NCBI GenBank assembly: GCA_032622095.1
Contig: CP136063.1
Location: 32,984,987-33,048,986 of the forward strand
Source: Siphonodentalium dalli
Lineage: Eukaryota > Mollusca > Scaphopoda > Gadilida > Siphonodentaliidae
Direction: 5' to 3'
DNA length: 64,000 nt
Shown piece after piece: positions 44,686 through 56,167 of the stretch (position 1 is its first letter; each line of letters starts with the position of its first letter). The position numbers and the translations under genes were made by a program. The notes under the pieces are model-generated. The model had not been told where the DNA came from. It searched no databases and worked only from the letters and a program-made list of their open reading frames with translations.

Positions 44686-45361
44686 GTTGGCCTTTCGTTG
44701 TTTTTTTGTATTTTCCTGACCTGTCAATTACCCATACAAAATGATCAGATGCATCCTTGCCAGAAAAGTTATTGTTAATCTCATTCTGTGTAGACAGAAG
44801 TGGTTGACCCTAGTCCCAGGTATATGAAAATAGTTAACAGATATTTGGTATCTATCTTGTTGACTGTGTCAGAGTACCGGTATACATATACATAACAAGC
44901 ATTGATATACAATAATACTGTATTCTCCTGTTAATGATGTGCCATACATACATTTATACATTTACTGTATTAATTTATGAGAAATGAAATAAATTTATTT
45001 TCAAAAATACACGGTCTTTCGATCATTTTTTATTGGTTGACTATGTTCACAGTACACAGTACCGATTCTTCTGAATATATATATATGCAGCATTTTAAAC
45101 TAATGGAATTCATGTCCTAGTTTACGGCTGTTACATATGTACATTTCTGGATACGTAATTCAATATTGTTCCATCTGACAATTTTAATAGGTAATCTGTT
45201 TATACTCATTCTTAATTCTCCGAGTGTTATTAAATATGTCTAATTCAAAATATTCAAAATAAATATTGTGTTAAATATATGATAAACATTATCTATACTA
45301 GAACCATATTCAGACTAGTTTCCCAATTAATTATAAAACTGCTGATAGTCAGTCAGCCATC
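44686..45361. other. Unassigned AT-rich sequence
   Basis: No gene or element was recognised between the two family-B copies. Confidence 0.5.
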
Positions 45362-45509
45362 TTAACCCTTTCATGAGGGGAGTCGCACTGGTGCAGATCA
45401 TGTGCCATGTGCATTCTCTTATATATGCGAGGCTCCATATGGGAGACTTACATATATAAGAAAATGCGCTGGCACAGGATCTTTAATGCTCCCACCATGA
45501 AAGGGTTAA
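45362..45509. mobile_element. Hairpin family B, copy 6: TTAA-flanked, piggyBac-like MITE (148 bp)
   Basis: TTAACCCTTTCATGAGGGGA at 45362 and the inverted end CATGAAAGGGTTAA at 45509 give clean TTAA-bounded terminal repeats. The interior is GTGCATTCTCTTATATATGC, GAGGCTCCATATGGGAG and TACATATATAAGAAAATGCG, the family hairpin. It is the best-preserved full copy and shows that the shorter hairpins at 13.7, 17.2, 17.5 and 26.0 kb are the same family. Confidence 0.9.
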
Positions 45510-48500
45510 GATTTAATTGTAATCGGCAGATGGTGTCACCATCATGAGTTTACAAACAAAGCTGACTTTTCTATTGTTTTCATGTATGTGCATCAATTTT
45601 AGCATAAAGTTTCTGGAAATTTAATAAGTCACATTCTTTAAACATGTTTTTTTAGTGTTGTTCAGATGTGTGGAATCCTGGCAGAATACTTTATATCAAT
45701 ATCTCAGGAAACAGATGTTGTGTTTTTGTTTGAAAAAAATTTATGGTTATATTTGTCTTTATTTTTTAATAAACTATTTTCAACAACAACAAAATAACGT
45801 CACTTTGCCCACTGTTTATCATTGCATCAGGAGGTAGTAGAAACTATAATGTCAGTTCATGTATTCAGTTTTAAAATAAGTTCTACAAGTTCTACATATA
45901 CAGTTTCAACTATAATTTTGGCTTATCTGTGAAGTTGAGTTATTAATGCATCTACTTTTCATATGCAGCTATTAAAGCATATACAAGCACGATAACCTTT
46001 CACTCAATCATATTTTAAATTGACTAGGGATCTCTGATTTTTTAATAAAAGATATAAAGAAGCAAAGAATCCTACAGTTACAAATATTATTATATGGATG
46101 TTAAACCTTTTGTTACTAAATGCTCAGCTATTAAATTCAACATGCAGTAACAGATTGTTTGAATTATTAGCTAAATATTCATACAAATGAATCATTAGAA
46201 ATCAGTGTTATGGGTGTCTGAACCTGGCTATTATAAGGCACATTATTATTCCTCGCTGATAACGTTTCAATTGAGCAGGGACGTGGCCTGGAGGGTCTCC
46301 AATGTTGGGGCATCCACCTTGGAATTTCCAACCGCACCATCCCCTTGAAACAGACCAAACTCATGTACAAGGCCCCCCTCCCTTGGGCCTGGGCTTTGGT
46401 TTTCTCCAACTGCATGACACATTATAGCTCTAGATTGTATGCTATTCTGAAGTGAATTGACCAGTAGCCTTTGATAGGCCACTATGCAAACCGGGGGAGA
46501 AACTCAGGATACATGCGCCCCAGTGAGAACATGTGGATATCTGAACCTGAAAATTGCAAAAATCATCTAGACCGGCTTCAAGATTCCCAAGTGTTGGAAG
46601 TTTCCAACCTGGTGCCCCACCCCACCCCCACAAGATTGTAAATGTTTCCAACATATGGAGAGAGAGATGATTTATTTAGCAAAAGAGCATACATTATTTA
46701 ATACAAAGCATATTAATTAAATGGAATTAGAATCTTTGTCCATTCAACCAGTGTATTGCCAATTGGGGGGGGGGGGGTAAATGTGATATAGAAAACTAGA
46801 TCACACCTGCTCCCTACTTCCTGCCCACCCCATCATGAGTGTTGGATCAACTCTAAAGAAGAGGTGTCTATTTGTATATGTCAAATATGGTTGATTACAT
46901 GTTTGAAGTGTAGGAAAGTATGCAAATGTTGGTCTAAAAATGACAAATTCCCCTGAATTCCCCCACTATTAAATTGTTGTCAAATCAAACTAAGATAACA
47001 ATTTAAACATAGTGTTGGTGTTAAAATTCAAACCAATCTATTGTAAGATAAGAAATTTGTAACTGTTGAACATTTTGACCAAAGTTGGGATTGACACAAA
47101 TTAAGCACCCCCTCCCCAAGTCCCCTACCACCAATCACGTCATAACCTATCAATGATTTACTTAAACGTGATTTCATAAGTTATATTCATGTCTGGGCGA
47201 CAAACATGTGTAAATGTCCCTCAGGCAGACTTCAGAGGAGGAAATATGATGGCGCTGGCATTGAAATATTGTCACACCTGGATCTTTCAATAATGCCTAG
47301 ATTAAGTAAATGAATATAACATCTCTTATTCTCCTGAGAGTAGATTTATATTACCATTGGTCATTTATATAGGCGGGCATGATTATGATACTATACCCAT
47401 CGGGACTTTCAATATTTTATTTCTGCCTATTAATGTCACTTAATCTCCCGTATTAGGTATTTATTGTCTTATTTCTTAATATACCTGTTCTATTATGCAA
47501 ATTACATAAGCTACAGTCATTATCTGGTTTAAAATGTCAGATACACAATACTTTTTTTCGGACCCAAGTGCAGAAATCGTTCCAATAAATCTCATGGACA
47601 AAACCGTCACAGCCATGATCGGTTTGAAATAGAACCATAACACGCACCCGTGTTGATTACGAGGTCACAGCTCCCAATTATCCACCCCTATCGGGATACT
47701 TTCTCAGTTATTTTACAGAAGAATAACACGGGTACACTTTATAGTCAGTGTTTGTCTTCAGAATGTGTTTCATATTTTATATGCCACGAAAAACAAAGAA
47801 ATTGCGTCCACGTGGCTTGATTTTCAGTGATAACATGTTGATATTTACGCGTTAACTCGCTAATACCGAGTTAATTGTGGTCTAGAGTTCAGGTTTCGAT
47901 AACACGGCACTTCTGCAGCATCTGTTCATTCAGGAAAGTATAATCTATTCAAGATATCTATAATTATGCGTGATTTTGTCACAAAAATGATTATTTTCAA
48001 TCATCAGGAACCGTAACAAATCAGGCAAGAACCATCACACTACCGGCGATAGAACGATTTCCGATGTAACAGTTCCTACACAGTGTGTTTTAGATAGGGT
48101 TTTTGTATTGAATCAAGTACCAAGTAAACGTGTAGAGACGTATATAAATAAAACGCGTTCTCGTCCACATACCAAGTAATTCAGGACAGTTATTGTCTTC
48201 AGATCGTAAAATGAGGTGGAATAATACTGGCCTCCAAAGTTACCCAGCAAATCTCACAATATGAATGCGATATAAACGTTACTCAGTGAAATTCTGTTCA
48301 GTTTTGTCAAGTAATAGCCCTCATTAAGCATAAATTTAAAAATATTAGTATACTGGAGGTGGTCATTTTGATCGCAAAATATGAATATGTTGTTGTTATA
48401 AAACATGAAATGTTATTAATCTACCAGTAGGTAACTTTATTACAATTATACCCAACATGAGTAACTTTATCACAATTTCGGGAACCTCAGTAACTTCGTC

Positions 48501-48748
48501 ACACACAAAACCGATGAGTGACCAATTCAACCCAAATAAATTAGGCAGAATAGTAGTACACGGGTGAAATTCGCATAACATAAACAAACAAATGAATCAT
48601 TATTTCTGTTAAATGATATATTATATGCCATATAACAACCATTGAGTGGAAATATACGCTAGAATTACTCCTCACGAACTTGCAAAGTGTAACACGATTG
48701 CGATGTAAGAAATAGACGATGGGTAGTACTCGAAAATCGAAAACTTAC
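45510..48748. other. Unassigned sequence with a worn family-D copy and an inverted-pair member
   Basis: From about 46560 to 47105 landmarks of element D in minus orientation are visible: TTCCCAAGTGTTGGAAGTTT, CCCCACCCC, a poly-G run (46766-46777), ATGTTGGTCTAAAAATGACA, TTAAATTGTTGTCAAATC and ACTGTTGAACATTTTGACC. At 47985-48085 lies the inverted partner of 41971. No gene was recognised on either strand. Confidence 0.5.
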
Positions 48749-48852
48749 CTATCTATTAAGTAATGTTTTCGACCAGTCAGGACAGCTCCACGCTTCGCAA
48801 GTTATATCTTTAATTTCTTTATGGTATATTTATTATAATCATTTGAAGACAT
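48749..48852 (-). pseudogene. SAP-domain-like first exon with one nonsense codon
   Basis: The minus strand opens with an ATG (48852-48850): MSSNDYNKYTIKKLKI, a TAA codon at 48804-48802, then LAKRGAVLTGRKHYLIDR. The exon ends at 48749 with a perfect GTAAGT donor starting at 48748 (phase 2). Read through the TAA, the order YT-x2-KLK-x2-L-x-KRGA-x3-GRK-x3-LIDR is that of a SAP DNA-binding motif, as found at the N-terminus of many invertebrate proteins, including SWIM- and YqaJ-type families. TAA differs by one base from CAA, but the sequence as given is interrupted. Later exons were not found to the left. Confidence 0.6.
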
Positions 48853-48954
48853 ATCTCAATAGTTTTGTTGCGTTAGTATAAATAATGATCGGATGGATAC
48901 AAAATACGCGTGTCGACTGAGGTAAACAAACGCCGATAGCGAAATCGAAAGTAA

Positions 48955-49010
48955 TGCTATAACCAATCGGACAACAGCGCCGCCCTGGCGGGGCCTCGCG
49001 CGGTTGCTCC
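48955..49010 (-). promoter_or_regulatory. Candidate promoter of the SAP-like exon
   Basis: About 110-150 bp upstream of the minus-strand ATG lie an inverted CCAAT box (AACCAATCGG on the plus strand, near 48962) and a GC-rich, CpG-rich stretch (CGCCGCCCTGGCGGGGCCTC). The surrounding kilobases are AT-rich, so the contrast is sharp. Confidence 0.4.
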
Positions 49011-49536
49011 CATTGACATATGTCACATATTGTTACGCAACATACGGGTATTCTCTGAAGTCTGAGGAATGTATTGAAGAAAAGAAATAGTCAATTGATA
49101 AACAGCAAAGAGTGGCTATTTGTTCTAGTACATAAACGTAGTTGCAATGTATGTACATCGTATGTGCAATTGTCTGCAGCACATACCAATTGCATAATAA
49201 TGTTTATCTATTTGTACCACGGTCTTTATTATTGATATAAAACGGTCCAATAGGAACATTACACCTTATAACGGATTTGTGTCAGTGAATAACTGTGATA
49301 ACACCGTTTATACATAGCGTGCCTTAATTGCAAGTACAAAACACACAATTATGCAAATTAGCAAACTCCACAGTTCGCGGTTGTTATGAAACAGTGGGGT
49401 TTATAAAAAACAGTGTTTTTCGAAATTATTAGAGAGCTGTCAGAGAATCTCTGCGCGTTGAGTTCTTCGTAGTTCTATGTTTACTGGTAACAACTGAGCG
49501 GTCAATAACTGAGCCAATGTTACCCTGGAGGGTAAT
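49011..49536. other. Unassigned sequence
   Basis: Nothing recognised. Confidence 0.5.
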
Positions 49537-49725
49537 AAGGTGATTTACGGCCCGCCATGTGACGCACTCTCAGCCAATCAGAAGAGAGGGAAATGGGATG
49601 AAGGATAACACATGTTATTACCATAGTTATTCTCGTAAAGCTCAAGCTTATCATACTAAATCATACTAGATTGGGATGCAGTAACCTGAACAACGATCTT
49701 GTCACAAATCACCTTAAAGGTGGAT
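49537..49725. mobile_element. Possible short inverted-repeat element
   Basis: AAGGTGATTTACGGCCCGCC at the left and TTGTCACAAATCACCTTAAA at the right share only a ~10-bp inverted end (AAGGTGATTT/AAATCACCTT). The interior is non-coding. The call is weak because the match is short. Confidence 0.35.
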
Positions 49726-49917
49726 TATCTCTTTGTAAACATGTATTATAGAAAACTTAATCAGATTTCTCGAACGGTAACGCGCATGAGATCAGTGTAC
49801 CAATGAAGCTGTATTGTTGTGTTCTATATATAGTTCACGTTACCTGAGAATAGTATCAGAGCACGCGCTTAACGTAACGTAAAGTGGCGCTCTCTTAAAT
49901 GAAAGGCGCAATAAAAA

Positions 49918-50108
49918 CGATTTTCCAATTGGTCAGATTGTCAATCTTAACCAATCAGATTTGACGTTGCATAGACATGGTTGTTGCTAAGCCTTGTAGA
50001 ATGTAGTTCAAATACAGAACTCACCACCTCGACGTTAGTATTTCCACAAATTACCTATTACCACACAACAAAAGGATGAGATGAAAACTATATACATAGA
50101 AGGTGAGT
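49918..50108 (+). promoter_or_regulatory. Candidate promoter and first exon (MKTIYIEG)
   Basis: CCAATTGG (about 49925) and ACCAATCAG (about 49960) are CCAAT-type boxes. About 110 bp on, ATG at 50081 opens MKTIYIEG, and the exon would end at GAAG with a GTGAGT donor at 50103-50108. No second exon was identified within the window. The pattern is suggestive only. Confidence 0.3.
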
Positions 50109-50876
50109 GATCTAAATGAAAAATTGTACTTCATATATTGTATCGGACCGAAAAATGTCACCAAAACACTTCTTTTACTGTGATTTGAGACTTCCGTTGT
50201 TTGAGTCTGACTTTGTCAAGTTTGTGTTTGAAACTGAAAGTTTCAAACTCTGAGTCTTTGTTATTGCCGTTCATGTTTCAATGAATGATTAACTGAAAGT
50301 TAACTTGGCAAGATAACTAGATCATATGTGCCATCAACTGAATGAATATAATCGCAAAAATGCGTCTAATTTATCAATTCTCAGCAGTCTCTGTTCCAAC
50401 TCCAAAGCTTAACAACAGTTGTCATTAGCGAGGACCGGAAACAAATCAAAACACATTTCCGGTTATTCCAACAAGGTGAAGGACAAGGTCGGGACAATTC
50501 TCAAAACAAAAATTAAAATCCTTGAAATTGAAATGAAATTAGGCTTCATCTTGGACGTGAGGAATTATTCTGACTTCGTCTTTTCAACGTGGATTTAGCG
50601 GGCGTTAGTTCAAAATGGCCACATTTTCGGTGAATACCGTGAATCGTGATCACATTTACCAGTTTACACTACTCACTTGTCACAACGTGAATTCAAGGAT
50701 TGTACTATTTGTATATAAATTCCGCTTTGTTTAATTTGAATGTGAATACTACTAGTGCTAGTTTTGTGAAAGTAACATAAATAGGATACATAGATACACG
50801 GAGACACGCTTGTCCCAAACGACATATCAACACAAGTAAGAAGAAGTAAGATGGGTGCTGATTGTTTATGTCTAGT

Positions 50877-52122
50877 CTAGATCATGCCATGATCATGGAT
50901 GATGATTCATGAATCTCTACTAAAGCTAGAAAGCCGTAGAGATCATATTCCACCTTTACAATTCCCAGGAAGTTTTTTTAAGTTTTGACAGGGAACCTTA
51001 TAAAGTAACGCGAGGAATGTACTTCTTTGTTCATACCTGTTGCTTAATGATTTATTCATCGGTAAGTGAAGTTCCCAGCTCGAGATTATATTATTTACGT
51101 GACTTTTGAGACCCGATTCCATGATAACTATTTATTTTATTCGTTGTCACGAAAATTATTGTCGTAAGGCCAAAGTAAAAAGATACTATTTTTCCGTACA
51201 TCGACCGACACTTAAAATAACCCGCCGACCATAAACTTTTTATTGATATTTTGAGAAAAAATCAAAATTTTCTAAAATTTACTGTTTTTTATCACTAATG
51301 CTCATAAATATTGATGACCTTTAGTGTGCAAACACGTGGTTTCTAACATATCCCTGTGAAAAGTGACCATGAATTGACGGCTGTCTCAAAGGCCCCAGGT
51401 GTGTGATGGGTTGTGGATTGATGGGCAGGTAGCCAGTGATTTCGACCCAAAGAGATTGGCTACCCCCAGACAATGGGATGTAGTCGTCACAATACAAGTA
51501 CAGTACAGTATATATAATGGCGGTATTATTGGTAAAATTCGTATAAAAAATTACTGACATCAATTTCCTACCAAGTTTATAGCCAAATTTATGAATATGT
51601 GCTACATGTCATGTACTAGTATGTGAATAATAAAAAACATACCTAAGCATGAAATTTGATTTTTTTTGTCAACCTTAATGTATATTTCCAGTTTCCACTG
51701 TGTTGATCAAGTAATACTTTCCCCACAACACGGGTTGGCATTTTATGTCACTTCGGTCGATGTAGTTCAATATTTCTGCAGCTGGATAAAAAATATCGAA
51801 ATAAAATTAAAAACAAAAATTTCCCTACCTACCTACCCTAATTTTTTCGCTCCGTTACCGGAAACATACAATCTTTTTTCTTTGGCCTAAGCGACATAAC
51901 GCGAAAGCAATTCTGTAATATCGACCTGGGAACTTCACGTACCGATGAATAAATCATTAAGCCACAGGTACATGTATGAACAAAGAAGTACATTCCCCAT
52001 GTTATTTTTTTGGACTTTATAAGGTTCCCTGTCAAAACTTAAAAAAAGTTCCCGGGTTTTGTACAGGTGGAATATGATCTCTCCGGACGTCAGCTTTAGT
52101 AGAGATTCATGGCATGATCTAA
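50877..52122. mobile_element. Element with ~210-bp long inverted arms (1.25 kb)
   Basis: The left arm 50877-51090 and right arm 51914-52122 are inverted copies. Blocks are AGATCATGCCATGA, GAATCTCTACTAAAGCT, GAGATCATATTCCACC, AAGTTTTGACAGGGAACCTT, GAATGTACTTCTTTGTTCAT, AATGATTTATTCATCGGTA and GTGAAGTTCCCAG. The ~820-bp interior is non-coding. A solo outer end lies at 4966-4985. The size and arm length are those of a long-TIR foldback transposon. Confidence 0.88.
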
Positions 52123-53724
52123 TTTATGTCATGATGACATGTAAATCCTACCACACAGTGGCGCTCTCTATTTGTGGAACTTTTGGGCAAATTGCATGCT
52201 GCTTCGGGGAAGGTTGTGCAAACTTACTGTAATTTCTACATTTCAGTCCGTTTATACCTATAATTCAACTTATTTGAAATATGTTTTGCTGCGTACATAC
52301 AATGCATATTCTGAACTGATAGTGTGCCCTTTGTTTGGGACTTCTCCGGGTACCAAATGCATTTGTTACAGAGTCTTTATTTTAGCTTAGGCATGGAATA
52401 GGATGCTATTATAAATGAGAAACAAAATTATCATTATACGAGGTCACCATTCGTCACTGCGTGCTGAAATTTCAATAATTTTTCCAAGTCTAAAAGACCA
52501 AATTGAATCGCGATATGCATATAATATCATATCATTAGCACCAATAGTGCTATCAAGTACCAATCACTGTAGCAGAAGTGTACATGCAATATCCAGTTCA
52601 TTGAATGAATCATGAGTATAGCCTGGTTGAAATACTACTGTGTGGCGAGTCACACTCGTCTTCAGGCTTTTGAGGCCATGTATGCATGTTGTTATGAACG
52701 GTTTGTATTGTGAATGGGTTAAATTATCTGCTCGTAAACCCTCACAGTAGACAATTTTATACCAGGTTCTATTCAGTATTCAGAAATAGCTCGCAATGGA
52801 AATTGGCATGGTACATATTTTGTTAAGACTTTTTGGTCAAATGTGGTAGCCGGATATTTGGTTTAAATAACCATCAGTGGCAGTGCTTTGGTTTGTTTTG
52901 TCCATCAGTCTGTCTGGATCACTTTATGTTTTACTTTTACAAACATATTTCAGAGTTAATAAATGGCTGATATATATAGTCCTGACGAATCTTCCAAAAT
53001 GAGGACTTAGCCCACCAGATGTGCACAGGTACAATGAACCTAAATGCCTGACTTAAATAACAAATAGTTGTATTAAATGCTCTTTCTAAATCATGTATAT
53101 GAACCCCATGTTATGTACACAAACAATATGTAAATAGTATGATATAACCAAAACACTAATCGCCAGATATACCCCATGCATTAAGTGAACTTTGGTTAGA
53201 AATTCCACCAAATTGTTTCAACATATTTCCTCGGTGTTGAGTGTTGTTCTTATTGCTCACTATCTATGTGCTGCATATAAACAAATGCTCGACTCACACA
53301 ATGTGTGTTTTGAAGATAATATGGCATTCATACTATCATAGTATTATACTATTATAGTATAATATTAGTGTATTCTTTACAACATACAGGGTCAGGGTAT
53401 TATAATTTAGTAACTGGTATTCCTAAATTATAACCTATGACGAAGGCCATCCATGTCTTAACCAATAAGGACCAAATAATATGTATGCTTTCAGTAACAG
53501 TGCGTGGAACATACATTCAATTGTTATATACCGGTACATGTCCGTGAAATATAAATGCACTGCACCATTGAAACCGGATTTAAACCGGAACATGCGACTT
53601 GAGAATATACTTCAAAGTATCAACCTGTGCGGGTACAATTATTATTCATCTAATCTAATTGTATATTTACATATCATGGCCTTGGATGGAGTAAGTTTTT
53701 GAATAACGTAGTACGTTCTTATCA
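52123..53724. other. Unassigned sequence
   Basis: A 73-codon frame at 53481-53702 ends near ATGGCCTTGGATGGAGTAAG (53677), a further start-plus-donor pattern of low weight. An ATAGTATTATACTATTATAG palindrome lies near 53337-53362. Otherwise nothing recognised. Confidence 0.4.
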
Positions 53725-54178
53725 TATTATAGTTACCGGGGTATAAAATATTAGATTTGAATCGAAGACTCCTGTCCGGAAATGTTTCTATCGATTAATA
53801 TTAATTTTATTTCGAATATTGTCTGGTCTAAAAAGGTGTGTTTGTTCAGGTAAAGAACAATAGTGGTTACTGTTAACAGAGACTAGAAATTTTATTTAAC
53901 CATTTTGTCACAAATAAACGTTAATTATACTTATTAGCGCTTATATATGTGGAACAAAACAATACAAACAACCAATCTGTGACATTTGACTTTCATTGCG
54001 TAGCCGTAGGAACAGCCCAGTGCTCTATATCGCAATATGGTATCATCCGAATGGTCTGTTCTAAAAATAGTAACATGAACGGTCCCGATTTAATATTCGA
54101 AATAATATCAATACTAATTGATAGATGCTTTTCCGGACAGGGGTCTTCAGTTCATATCTATTATTTTACACCCACGCA
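53725..54178 (-). mobile_element. MITE family A, copy 2 (inverted relative to copy 1)
   Basis: Inverted arms at about 53757-53822 and 54088-54163 match those of 12718-13145 in reverse orientation, including both outer flanks (TAGTTACCGGGG at the left, CACCCACGCA at the right). The interior carries GTTACTGTTAACAGAGACTA, ACAAATAAACGTTAATTATA and GCCGTAGGAACAGCCCAGTG, the complements of the copy-1 blocks. Confidence 0.88.
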
Positions 54179-54687
54179 TGCCGACTGTTGTACAAAATCC
54201 AAATCGATCATTTCTATACCACAATCGTGGGACACACAGTCGCTCGAAATGCAACCACAGTGTGACGTCGCAAATAATACTAAATCATCCGAAACGGCTA
54301 AATTTGTCGAATCGCACCAGAGTGATAATAGTTTGTCCAGTACTGACATGCCAGAAACACATGTTATCAGAGTAGGGCCTTGCGTAATCAAGAAAGAAAC
54401 AAGGCGCACTAACTCTATATTTTCAATATGTTCAAATACTGAAACCACAGTCGAACAAACTAAGAAAAAACAAATTTGCAAAAAGTCAACCAAAATGAAT
54501 GGTCCTCGCTGTTTCCTGCAAAAATCATTGAAATGTTACACTAGTAATGAACTAGTAGCCAGGGCTGTAATCACACCATTTTCGTCATTATGGATGTTCA
54601 CACTGTTATGGCGAAAGAAATCAAAAAGCTTCTTGCACTAACACTCTCCATGCAAGGCACGGACCTCGTATACCGTCGCGACAATAA
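54179..54687 (+). CDS. Coding-like exon, unknown family, fused to a MITE-derived 5' frame
   Basis: The frame that starts inside the MITE (53949) runs on to TAA at 54639-54641, 230 codons in all. The part outside the MITE reads protein-like: EMQPQCDVANNTKSSETAKF, VIRVGPCVIKKETRRTNSIF, TKMNGPRCFLQKSLKCYTSN and ELVARAV. From 54551 another frame is open across VMAKEIKKLLALTLSMQGTD and LVYRRDN and meets a consensus GTAAGT donor at 54688, so the exon may have suffered a one-base shift near 54570. The ser/thr-rich linker followed by CYTSNELVARAV is faintly like the approach to a BEN domain; that is a guess. The MITE supplies about 77 N-terminal codons if translation starts at 53949. Confidence 0.4.
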
Positions 54688-54693
54688 GTAAGT

Positions 54694-55796
54694 TGTGATC
54701 TCATAGGAAAATACTTTTTTCTATTTTTAACGGGGTAAATGGAGTGATTAAAAAGTGTGATAGATATGTGGCCTGTTTTTTATACAAATTTTCATTCACC
54801 AAAGCCAGTTGGTTTTTGGGCACACATGTAGATAAATTACATATGTATCGACATAATTAGGGTGTTGACTACATCCACGAGCATTTCGTCACAATTTTTG
54901 TGCATTCCAAATCAATGTTTGCCCATTTGTGGACATCAATTTAATCAATTGACGTATATTTGTATACCTCATATCCCTCATTGTCTAATTTTTCCTTGAC
55001 CATGGTGGATAATAATTAATTATTGTTCGGTAATTATATTCCACATATATATAATGGCTGCATTGGTTCGGTGACAACTGCTGTTTCCACGTGATGCATT
55101 GCGTCTAAAGGAAAAAGGGGAAATGGAGTCATATAATGTCAAACTGTATATATATAGGACCACCAGCTATTATGCGTTGTCCAGCACAGGGACGCATCTA
55201 ACCTCAAACATTGCACCCATTCAGCTGAATGGGCTCCAGTAACTATATTACAATGTGTTAACAAAAGTCCTAGTTACAATACAGATCAGTCGTAACACAG
55301 AACAGGGCGTGTAACACAAGACAAACGGGACAGAGCTGCTGCTCTCGTTCCCAATCTACGGCATCTAATTATAGTGACGACCCTTCCTTAAATGTAGGCT
55401 TCCATCAAATGTAGGATTGATACTGAAATGATCACGCAAGCTCACAAGCATCTTGTCTATTTTGACCTGCTGTTCAGAAGAGAATACTCAAGCTATTGTT
55501 AAAGGCACACCTGCATTGCATGGAGTTGCAGATATGGCCAGCACAGAAATATATAGCAACAGAAAGTAATGTTTACAAGAATTGAGATGAACCATAATGA
55601 ACATCTGAACTTTCTGTTATTCCGAGAGTGCCTAATTGAAAAATAGTTACAACATTATGCCTTATCCTAACCTCCATTCTGCTCTGCTGAATAGACAATA
55701 AAGAACGTTTAATCACACGACCATAATGCAAACTATTACGGACTAAGATTGAATCTTACCAATGAGTTTCTTTTTAAATATTATGTTTCTAGTTAC
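54694..55796. other. Unassigned sequence
   Basis: No motif-bearing frame and no repeats were noticed. Confidence 0.5.
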
Positions 55797-56167
55797 CTTT
55801 CTTGGGTCGTGTCTAGTGGATTGGCGTTCGGTAGAAATTAAATAGGGATTAACTAATTTCTGTGTTTCTTCCAATTCACCAATACTATTGCCTTCATTTG
55901 TATTTGTATCATTATAAGTGCACGGGGTCGGCTCTCGTTGCTGAAGTTAACATTATCACCCAGCAGTATAGGGCCGACTAACACTATCACCCATTGGTCC
56001 AGATTAGATATGAGAGTATGGTGTTGTTTATGTTGTAAAGTCTGCACCCTCTTTTTCGTGGCATACGTAGGCACCCGCCAAACATCAAGTTGTTGTATTC
56101 CTACTTTCTGGTAACAGTACATTGCTGGGAATGTATATATATTTGACACCCAGTCCATGATATCCAC
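55797..56167 (-). CDS. Minus-strand coding-like region with a clean 144-nt internal exon
   Basis: On the minus strand an acceptor TAATGTTAACTTCAG (ending 55941) and a donor GTAACT (starting 55796) bound a 48-codon open exon, phase 0. It reads EPTPCTYNDTNTNEGNSIGE, then LEETQKLVNPYLISTERQST. Overlapping it upstream, an ATG at about 56157 opens MDWVSNIYTFPAMYCYQKVG and continues to about 55853 in another frame, including RVPTYATKKRVQTLQHKQHH. The two frames cannot both be used unspliced; an exon-intron-exon or a frameshift would reconcile them. The product was not recognised. Confidence 0.35.

Noticed and set aside
46179-46654. Overlapping minus-strand frames of 70-78 codons
   Set aside because: They lie in GC-richer worn repeat sequence of family D and shift between frames without conserved motifs.
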